DNA of 64,000 bases from the NCBI GenBank assembly GCA_018062405.1, contig JAGOSF010000001.1, positions 124,001 to 188,000 on the forward strand, written 5' to 3'. This DNA comes from Candidatus Babeliales bacterium (GTDB lineage Bacteria; Babelota; Babeliae; Babelales; Chromulinivoraceae). Position numbers and translations under genes: made by a program. Positions 58,039-64,000 of this stretch are shown here, one piece after another; position 1 is the first letter of the stretch; each line of letters opens with the position of its first letter. The notes below the pieces were generated by a model. That model had not been told where the DNA came from and searched no databases. It saw only the letters and a program-made list of their open reading frames with translations.

Positions 58039-58818
58039 ATGAAAAAATTAAACACCATTTTAGCATTCGCAACTATCATGTTGAGCGCGTATTATTTTTA
58101 TTTTCAAGCTCCAAGATCAGATACTGACACGATCACAAATAAAAATGTTTTAGTTGTTGGCATATCTCCAGACTATCCGCCCTATGCTCAAATCGATCTA
58201 GAAACTGGTAAAGTCGTAGGCCTAGAAGTTGATATTATCACCGAAATCGCCCATCGTCTTGACAAAACTTTACAAATTAAAGATATGCCTTTTAATTCTT
58301 TAATTATAGAACTGATCTCTGGCCAAATCGATGTAATTGCTGCTGGATTATGCCCGACACCAGAACGTAAAAAAAATATTTTATTCAGCACATCCTATAT
58401 CGACAATGATGAAAATATTGTGATAAGCAAAAAAGAAAATCCTGAAATAACAGATCTGCAAGATTTATACGGCAAACCAGTTGCAGTCAATATCGGCTAT
58501 ACAGCAGATACTTTCTTATCCAACTATCCACAAATTGAGCTCGTTCGATTAAAATCTCCTGCTGATGGATTTATGGCTTTACAAACAAACAGTGTGTACG
58601 GTTTTGCAATAGCACAATCTATTTTTAATAATTTCATAAAAAAACACCACCAGGCAGACGATTATAATTTTTTCTATCTACCAGCATCAACCGATGCTTG
58701 CGCTTTAGCTTATGCAAAATATAGTAGTAAATTACAAGCAGAAATCGATCCAATCATTCAACAAATGATAGAGGATGGAACGATGCAAACAATTAAAAAG
58801 AAATGGGGCTTTGCATGA
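58039..58818 (+). CDS. Polar amino-acid ABC transporter, binding protein
   Basis: 259 residues. Signal or anchor (ILAFATIMLSAYYFYF) with no lipobox Cys, then the SBP-3 fold: VGISPDYPPYAQ, GLEVDIITEIAHRL, IDVIAAGLCPTPERKKNILFS. Catches an amino acid in the periplasm. It ends in ATGA overlap with the permease gene. A truncated copy lies at 56374. Confidence 0.93.
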   Translation: MKKLNTILAFATIMLSAYYFYFQAPRSDTDTITNKNVLVVGISPDYPPYAQIDLETGKVVGLEVDIITEIAHRLDKTLQIKDMPFNSLIIELISGQIDVIAAGLCPTPERKKNILFSTSYIDNDENIVISKKENPEITDLQDLYGKPVAVNIGYTADTFLSNYPQIELVRLKSPADGFMALQTNSVYGFAIAQSIFNNFIKKHHQADDYNFFYLPASTDACALAYAKYSSKLQAEIDPIIQQMIEDGTMQTIKKKWGFA

Positions 58819-59474
58819 TCAATTTTGATCTTCTCATTAAATATTATCCACTGTTCCTTGCAGGCGTGATAACAAGTTTACAAATAGCTTTTATCAGTTG
58901 CTCTTTGGGAGCAATTTTAGGAACCTGTCTTGGAATCATCCTTGCAAGTAAAAATAAAGTAGCAAAAATATTTGCACAAACTTACGTTTCGGTGATTCGC
59001 GGAACACCCATGTTGATTCAGGTTACGGGAACCTATTTTGTGTTACGCAGTCTTGGAATTCCAATTCCAGCTCTTTGGTCTGCGATTCTTTCTATTGGTT
59101 TAAATAGCGCTGCATACTTAAGCCAAACAATTTTATCTGGTATCACATCCGTTAGCAAAGGCCAAATTGAAGCGGCAAAAACTCTTGGGTTTTCAAATAC
59201 ACAAACAATTCGCTATGTTATTTTTCCACAAGCAATTCGTACGGTTATTCCAAATTTAGAAAGTGAAATTGTCACGCTCATTAAAGATTCAAGCTTAGCA
59301 TCAACGATTGGGGTTTACGAAATCACTCAACAAGGACAAATCATCATCAGCCAAACCTATGATACTCCATCAGTTTTTTTTGCTATCGGCCTTATTTATC
59401 TTATGCTCACAACAACCGTAACAATTTTAATCTCCCTTCTTAACAAAAAGATTAATTATCATGCTAAGCCTTAA
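58815..59474 (+). CDS. Polar amino-acid ABC transporter, permease
   Basis: 219 residues from the ATG at 58815, which overlaps the preceding TGA. Four or five membrane helices and the HisM/GlnP signature (VIRGTPMLIQV, EAAKTLGFSNTQTIRYVIFPQAIRTVIPN), the EAA loop that contacts the ATPase. It likely forms a homodimer, as no second permease is present. Overlaps the ATPase gene by 14 nt. Confidence 0.95.
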   Translation: MINFDLLIKYYPLFLAGVITSLQIAFISCSLGAILGTCLGIILASKNKVAKIFAQTYVSVIRGTPMLIQVTGTYFVLRSLGIPIPALWSAILSIGLNSAAYLSQTILSGITSVSKGQIEAAKTLGFSNTQTIRYVIFPQAIRTVIPNLESEIVTLIKDSSLASTIGVYEITQQGQIIISQTYDTPSVFFAIGLIYLMLTTTVTILISLLNKKINYHAKP

Positions 59475-60177
59475 AAACATAACAAAACATTTTCAAAATA
59501 AGCTTGTTGTCGATGACGTAAGTTTTGATGTGCAGCCTGGAGAAATCGTTGTTTTACTTGGAAAATCTGGCGTTGGAAAATCAACTATTTTAAGACTATT
59601 AAGTGGCCTTGAAACAAAAGATGGTGGAACTATTACTTTTAACCAAGAGCCTTTACCAGCTCAATCAGTTGGTATGGTTTTTCAAGAGTTTAACTTATTT
59701 CCTCATTTAACGGTCGAAGAAAATATCACCCTTCCACTTGAAAAAGTTGCCGGAAAAACTCCTGCGCAAGCAAAAGAGATTGCACAACAACTATTAGCAA
59801 CCTATGAGTTAACATCTCAAGCAAATTTACGACCACAAAGACTATCTGGTGGGCAAAAACAGCGGGTTGCTTTTGCCAGAACACTTGCAATGCAACCAAA
59901 AATTATTTGTTGTGATGAACCAACTTCTGCACTTGACCCGATGCTCACAAGTAAAATTGCTCAAGAAATTAATAAATTGGCACAGCAAGGTTTAATGGTA
60001 ATTTTAGCAACGCATGACACAGAATTTATTAAACAAATTCCATGCACAATTTATCTCATGAAAAACGGAAAAATCATTGAATCAGCACTATCTGAGCAAT
60101 TGAATGAAAACCCTGAAAAATTTCCTCTCATTAAAAACTTTACACAAGGCGGAACATTTGATACAACTAACAACTGA
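59461..60177 (+). CDS. Polar amino-acid ABC transporter, ATPase
   Basis: 238 residues of the GlnQ/HisP type. Walker A GKSGVGKST, Q-loop FQEFNLFPHLTVEENI, signature LSGGQKQRVAFARTL, Walker B IICCDEPTSALDP, H-loop ATHD. Completes the import system. Substrate likely glutamine, arginine or histidine; sequence alone does not tell which. Confidence 0.95.
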   Translation: MLSLKNITKHFQNKLVVDDVSFDVQPGEIVVLLGKSGVGKSTILRLLSGLETKDGGTITFNQEPLPAQSVGMVFQEFNLFPHLTVEENITLPLEKVAGKTPAQAKEIAQQLLATYELTSQANLRPQRLSGGQKQRVAFARTLAMQPKIICCDEPTSALDPMLTSKIAQEINKLAQQGLMVILATHDTEFIKQIPCTIYLMKNGKIIESALSEQLNENPEKFPLIKNFTQGGTFDTTNN

Positions 60178-60220
60178 AGTTGCATCTCATGACTCCAAGA
60201 TTGAATTGAAATGAATGAAC

Positions 60221-60249
60221 TTGACAGAGATTTTTTAACTTGATAATAT
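60221..60249 (+). promoter_or_regulatory. Strong promoter of the C-rich RNA
   Basis: Consensus TTGACA (60221-60226), a 17-nt spacer and TAATAT (60244-60249), one of the best promoters in the window. Confidence 0.75.
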
Positions 60250-60255
60250 TTTGCC

Positions 60256-60347
60256 ATAAAAAATGTCCCTAATCGAACGATACTCTACAATGTATTGTTC
60301 ACCCCCCTAACCCTTCAGCTTTTTATTGAGTTGAAGGGTTTTTTTAC
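60256..60347 (+). ncRNA. Putative C-rich small RNA or attenuated leader
   Basis: A promoter, about 90 nt of untranslated sequence, and an intrinsic terminator follow in order with no useful frame. The centre has GTTCACCCCCCTAACCC, then CTTCA, which returns on the minus strand at 12099-12123. The C-run could pair with the G-rich ribosome-binding sites of this genome (AGGGGGG at the 10063 gene, AGGGGGAGGGG before lon, AGGGGG at the 1608 gene). Because an ATG follows 14 nt after the terminator, it may instead be an attenuator of the gene at 60361. Start estimated 7 nt after the -10. Confidence 0.5.
60309..60346 (+). terminator. Intrinsic terminator of the C-rich RNA
   Basis: AACCCTTCA / TGAAGGGTT with a 14-nt loop and a run of seven T. 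It uses the last part of the conserved C-rich motif as its left arm. Confidence 0.8.
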
Positions 60348-60360
60348 GAAAGATGTATGC

Positions 60361-60921
60361 ATGAAAAAAATAATTTTATTAATAATAAACCTTCTTTTTT
60401 GTTCGCAAGTTTTTTCAATTTTTGACCTTTCTCCATGGCTTATCATTGACAACAAAACTCCTTTTAACTTTGTTTGCCTCATGCATATTGTTTGCTACGA
60501 ATCCGATTATGAAGGACAAATTACAACATCAATCCCCGATAATAGTGATGAAATTGCCGTTCAAATCAAACGCAACTGCTACGACGAAGAAGGAAATGAA
60601 TTTGTTTTGTTTAATATCAACATAAACTGTAGAGCCGAATCTACCATCATTCTCGATCCAAAATTTTATGATGGAGACAATATCTTTAACCCAAAGATTG
60701 CAGCCGTTTATTTTACAGAAGACTCTTTACAGATTGCTTTATGGGGCTATCAGGCAGCTCAAGAAAATCGATATTTTTCTATAGACTATGATCTATATTC
60801 TGGGATTACAACAACAGCCAAAGCAATCCCAATACACATAAAATGCTACAATAATTTTAAACAGATGGTACAAAGCGCTATCGCTGCAGCAGTCAATGCT
60901 ACAAGCTGGCTGCCATATTAA
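60361..60921 (+). CDS. Secreted protein, unknown
   Basis: 186 residues from the ATG at 60361, chosen because MKKIILLIINLLFCSQVFS is a clear signal peptide; the frame upstream to 60295 runs through the terminator. Ribosome-binding site weak (GAAAGATG). Mature part with several Cys (FVCLMHIVCYES, KRNCYDEEG, NINCRAES), pointing to disulphides, and a beta-rich layout. Not recognised. It is likely controlled by read-through of the terminator. Confidence 0.72.
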   Translation: MKKIILLIINLLFCSQVFSIFDLSPWLIIDNKTPFNFVCLMHIVCYESDYEGQITTSIPDNSDEIAVQIKRNCYDEEGNEFVLFNININCRAESTIILDPKFYDGDNIFNPKIAAVYFTEDSLQIALWGYQAAQENRYFSIDYDLYSGITTTAKAIPIHIKCYNNFKQMVQSAIAAAVNATSWLPY

Positions 60922-60996
60922 AAAACAAAACTCCCTTTATAAGAGAGCTTTATTAAAAAATTTGCAAACTTTAGATCATACAAGCAAAATTTTATA

Positions 60997-61305
60997 TTAT
61001 CGTTGCATTTTATCAGATGACAATGAACTAACAGGTGTATCATTTTTCCCATTACCCGGTAAAGACTCTGTATTTTTACCCATTATAGGATTTTTTAAAG
61101 AATCTGTTTGCGATCCTGAAGCATCCGTCTTTTTACATGTGAGTAAAATTATACAACTTCTTATACTACTACAAAGACAATTACAACACTTATCACATCC
61201 ATCTGCGCTACTCTCTTTAGCAAGAAACAACCCATTAAACCCTGTGTTTACATTTTCAAAAGATAAAAGCAGAACTACAAAAGCCATCAATTTCATATTT
61301 TTCAT
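60997..61305 (-). CDS. Small secreted Cys-rich protein
   Basis: 102 residues from the ATG at 61305, set by AGGGGT 8 nt upstream. Signal peptide (KLMAFVVLLLSFENVNTG), then a cysteine cluster (GCDKCCNCLCSSIRSCIILLTC) and a Ser/Asp-rich tail. An overlapping plus-strand frame (60896-61321) lacks a start site and is not supported. Similar in style to the Cys-rich protein at 8921. Confidence 0.72.
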   Translation of the reverse strand: MKNMKLMAFVVLLLSFENVNTGFNGLFLAKESSADGCDKCCNCLCSSIRSCIILLTCKKTDASGSQTDSLKNPIMGKNTESLPGNGKNDTPVSSLSSDKMQR

Positions 61306-61340
61306 AATCTTACCCCTATAAAACATTTTCATTTCCATAA

Positions 61341-61374
61341 AAAAGGAGATAGAATTTTACTTCTATCTCCTTTG
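61341..61374 (-). terminator. Terminator after ndk
   Basis: AAAGGAGATAGAA / TTCTATCTCCTTT, followed on the minus strand by a run of T. Confidence 0.8.
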
Positions 61375-61393
61375 CATACTATTCTTCTAATTC

Positions 61394-61798
61394 TTATAAA
61401 TTAGGGAAAAATATTGCTAATTCACGAGCTGCACTTGCTAAAGAATCTGAACCGTGTGCAGCATTTGCTCCAATATGAGTACCGAACAATGCACGAACTG
61501 TGCCTGCTGCAGCATCTTTAGGATTTGTTGCACCCATCAAATCTCTCCACGCAACTACTGCATTGTCTTTTTCAAGAGCCATAACAATAATTGGGGAAAC
61601 TGTCATAGAGTCAACCATCTCTCCAAAGAAAGATCGTGCTGTATGCTCTTTATACAATTCGTGTGCTTGTTTTTCTGTCATGCTGATTTTTTCCATCGCA
61701 ACAACATTAAAACCAGCAGCTTCGATCATATCAATGATTTTGCCCGCATTTTTTGCAGCAACTGCATCTGGTTTAATAATAGCAAAAGTTGTTTCCAT
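61394..61798 (-). CDS. ndk: Nucleoside diphosphate kinase
   Basis: 134 residues. Balances NTP pools through a phospho-His: catalytic His115 in ANAAHGSDS. Also FAIIKPDAV, RSFFGEMVDSM and VRALFGTHIG. It starts 1 bp after the rpsA stop, an unusual neighbour, so the two are co-translated. Confidence 0.97.
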   Translation of the reverse strand: METTFAIIKPDAVAAKNAGKIIDMIEAAGFNVVAMEKISMTEKQAHELYKEHTARSFFGEMVDSMTVSPIIVMALEKDNAVVAWRDLMGATNPKDAAAGTVRALFGTHIGANAAHGSDSLASAARELAIFFPNL

Positions 61799-61799
61799 A

Positions 61800-63671
61800 T
61801 TATTCTTTCGATGCTTTTTTAGTTGCTTTTTTTTCTACAACTTCTTCTGACGCGCCAGCCATATGTCTTTCAAGTTCTAATTGGAAAGCAGATTTAGCTT
61901 TTGGTTCTGAAGATTCTTTACGTTGAGGTTTTTCTACTTGTGCTTTAGCAGTAGATTGAGAAGCCGCTGAAGCTGCTTTTTTCTTAGCCGCTGCTGCTGG
62001 AGCTGCAACTACTGGTGCTGCTGTTTCTTTTTTCTCTGTTTTTGGCTCAAGAGCAAGACTTAGACCAAGTTTACGTTCTTCTGCACTTGCATTAATCACG
62101 CGCAATTCACGTTCTTGTCCTGGTTTAACAGGTTCTTCTTTTTGCTCAACAAGTTCAGAATTGTAGATTAAACCTTCAATGCCTGTAGCTAACTTAACAA
62201 AAGCACCATAGTTAGTGATTTTTGTTACTGTGCCTTTAACAATTGCATTCACAGGGAAATCTGTTTCAACTGTTTTCCATGGATCTTGTTTTAATTGTTT
62301 GATACCAAGTGCAACTTTTTTGCTATCTTCATCGATAGAAAGAATTACAGCTTCGATTTTATCACCACGTTTATAAAGATCACCTGGATGTTCAATGTGT
62401 TCTGTCCATGATAAATCAGAAACGTGAACTAAACCATCAACACCTGGCATTAATTGAACGAAGATACCGAAATCTGTTACGTTGCTAATTACACCTTTAA
62501 TTGTTTGTCCTGGTTTGAAATCTTCGCTTACAGCTGTCCAAGGATTTTTCTCAAGTTGTTTAATACTTAAAGACATTCTGCGATTATCAACATCCAAAGA
62601 TACAACTAACGCTTCAACTTCTTGTCCTACAGCAAATCTATCTTGTAAGTTAGAAATTCTGTCTGTCCAAGAAATTTCAGAAATGTGAATAAGACCTTCT
62701 ACACCTTTTTGAACTTCAACAAACACACCGTAATCAGTAATGCTTGCAACTTTCCCTTTAACACGAGATCCAATTTGGACCGCCGCATCAAGACCTTGCC
62801 ATGGATTTTTATCCATTTGCTTCATGCCAAGAGAAACTTTGAAGTTTTCTTTGTCGATAGAAAGAACTTTAACAGAAATTGTTTCGCCAATACGAACGAT
62901 TTCGCTTGGGTGAGAAATTCTGCCCCATGTCATATCAGTGATATGCAATAGACCATCTACGCCGCCGACGTCAATAAACACACCATAGTTGGTGATGTTT
63001 TTAACAACGCCTTGAATAATTTTGCCAACTTCAAGATTACCAAGAACAACTTTTCTTGATTCATCACGACGTTCTGCAAGGAATTTACGACGAGAAATAA
63101 TAATATTTCCACGTTTTTTGTTAATTTTAATAATTTCTGCAGTAATCATTTGACCAACGTATTGATCAAAATCAGTCACACGGTGTAAATCAACTTGTGA
63201 ACCTGGTAAGAATGCTGGAATACCAACGTCTACGCTCAAGCCACCTTTAACTTTGTGCAATACCATACCTTCAACTGGCAAGCCAGCTTCTTGTAATTTA
63301 GCAATGCGATCCCAAGCTTTAACAGCTTTTGCTTGCTCGTATGACAAGACTACATCGCCATTAACGTTTTCGATTTCATCGATCATAACTTCGATATCTG
63401 AACCAACTTTTAATGCTTTTAGTTCATGTTCTGGAAACTCATAAGCTGGAACAAATCCGTTTGATTTGTAATCGATATCAACTAAAACACCGCTGCCATC
63501 AACTTCAAGAATTTTCCCTGTAATCAATTGTCCTGTTGAAAATCTTCCAACAGTACCATCGTACAGTTCTTGCATATCTTGGATTTGTGCTGCGCTGAGT
63601 GTGTATTCTTGGTCTGTAACAACCACATTAGCCTTAGCAAATTGCTTTGGCTTAATAAACTCTTTTGACAT
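61800..63671 (-). CDS. rpsA: Small ribosomal subunit protein bS1
   Basis: 623 residues, RNA-binding protein that loads structured mRNAs onto the 30S subunit. Six S1 domains can be counted: FSTGQLITGKILEV, VEGMVLHKVKGGLSV, VGKIIQGVVKNITNYG, VKGKVASITDYGVF, IKGVISNVTDFGIF and VKGTVTKITNYGAF. A basic Ala/Lys tail of about 75 residues follows, not usual in E. coli. GGGAG lies 5 nt before the start. Confidence 0.97.
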   Translation of the reverse strand: MSKEFIKPKQFAKANVVVTDQEYTLSAAQIQDMQELYDGTVGRFSTGQLITGKILEVDGSGVLVDIDYKSNGFVPAYEFPEHELKALKVGSDIEVMIDEIENVNGDVVLSYEQAKAVKAWDRIAKLQEAGLPVEGMVLHKVKGGLSVDVGIPAFLPGSQVDLHRVTDFDQYVGQMITAEIIKINKKRGNIIISRRKFLAERRDESRKVVLGNLEVGKIIQGVVKNITNYGVFIDVGGVDGLLHITDMTWGRISHPSEIVRIGETISVKVLSIDKENFKVSLGMKQMDKNPWQGLDAAVQIGSRVKGKVASITDYGVFVEVQKGVEGLIHISEISWTDRISNLQDRFAVGQEVEALVVSLDVDNRRMSLSIKQLEKNPWTAVSEDFKPGQTIKGVISNVTDFGIFVQLMPGVDGLVHVSDLSWTEHIEHPGDLYKRGDKIEAVILSIDEDSKKVALGIKQLKQDPWKTVETDFPVNAIVKGTVTKITNYGAFVKLATGIEGLIYNSELVEQKEEPVKPGQERELRVINASAEERKLGLSLALEPKTEKKETAAPVVAAPAAAAKKKAASAASQSTAKAQVEKPQRKESSEPKAKSAFQLELERHMAGASEEVVEKKATKKASKE

Positions 63672-63775
63672 TGAGACTCCCGATTCAATTTTTTATCTAT
63701 CTAAAAAACTGTAAAAATGTTAGAAATAAACCACTATCATCTTTTAATTTATCAAAATTTTACTGACTAAGCAAA

Positions 63776-64000
63776 TCATACAACCTTATCTAAATAGAGT
63801 TTTATTCCTTTTTGTAATGCCTGTAAAGGCAACATTCCACACTGCATGCGTTTGATGCCAAGCTCCATTTTGAGCAATTGACCGACCAGGTCTTCATTCA
63901 GCTGTAAAATGTCATCTATTTTTTTACCCTGGGCAAATTCTGTTAATTTTGAAGCCATTGCCAAGCTCAAAATACACCCCTTGCCTTCAAAGGCAATCTT
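63776..64000 (-). CDS. IscU/SufU-like Fe-S scaffold protein (5' partial)
   Basis: The last 74 residues of a frame that runs off the right edge. FEGKGCILSLAMASKLTEFAQGK matches the middle of IscU/SufU (FxGxGCxIS-x-AS), here split to its first part, with the first visible ligand Cys; a second Cys lies in RMQCGMLPLQALQ, the usual end. It would build Fe-S clusters. Start and first Cys lie outside the window. Confidence 0.82.
   Translation of the reverse strand, partial: KIAFEGKGCILSLAMASKLTEFAQGKKIDDILQLNEDLVGQLLKMELGIKRMQCGMLPLQALQKGIKLYLDKVV

Noticed and set aside
60896-61321. Plus-strand frame of 141 codons
   Set aside because: No ribosome-binding site, begins inside the previous gene, and lies opposite a minus-strand gene with a signal peptide and a good start site.

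Overview
The window is about 64 kb of AT-rich, gene-dense bacterial DNA. It shows a Gram-negative cell plan (Skp/OmpH, a LolD-type ATPase, a lipobox protein, MurJ, an M23 peptidase) and a streamlined genome. Housekeeping genes stand singly or in pairs rather than in their usual operons: rpmA has no rplU, secF has no secD, and atpDC has no atpA or atpG. Between them lie many short, unrecognised proteins with signal peptides. Together with an ankyrin protein and a SET-domain protein, this fits a host-associated bacterium of the Candidatus Dependentiae (TM6)/Babeliae type. That placement is inferred from overall character and was not checked by any search.

Layout. 1-8.5 kb: 3' part of polA, two small secreted proteins, rpmA, secF, rho, tsaD with a co-translated secreted protein, and smpB. 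8.5-12.2 kb: four tiny secreted proteins on the minus strand, then ssrA (tmRNA) with an unusually long, hydrophobic tag. 12.2-21.6 kb: a Ca2+-type P-ATPase, skp-pth, secreted proteins, an IR-rich spacer, and alaS with a HIT hydrolase. 21.7-31.1 kb: a two-domain oxidoreductase, a SET protein, an exported glycosyltransferase with a partner, a peroxiredoxin, glyA, efp-nusB and an M23 peptidase. 31.3-39.5 kb: a three-gene operon of large exported proteins, one a lipoprotein and one of 1724 residues. 39.6-49.4 kb: an APH-fold kinase, murJ (with an internal duplication) and lolD, a 1062-residue secreted protein, and lon. 49.4-55.9 kb: an ankyrin protein, small secreted proteins, atpD-atpC, and a HerA-like ATPase. 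56-60.3 kb: a locally duplicated region with a binding-protein pseudogene, an Rpn-like nuclease, and a complete polar amino-acid ABC transporter. 60.2-64 kb: a putative C-rich small RNA or attenuator, two secreted proteins, ndk-rpsA, and the end of an IscU/SufU-like gene.

How the parts fit. smpB, ssrA, alaS (which charges tmRNA), pth and lon together form most of a ribosome-rescue and tag-degradation route. MurJ, the M23 peptidase, LolD, Skp and SecF serve the envelope. The amino-acid importer fits a nutrient scavenger. The SET, ankyrin and large exported proteins are the best candidates for contact with a host.

The signals most worth a second look are the 33-codon tmRNA tag, the tandem duplication inside MurJ, the C-rich RNA element present at two distant loci, the SET protein, and the 31-39 kb exported-protein operon.
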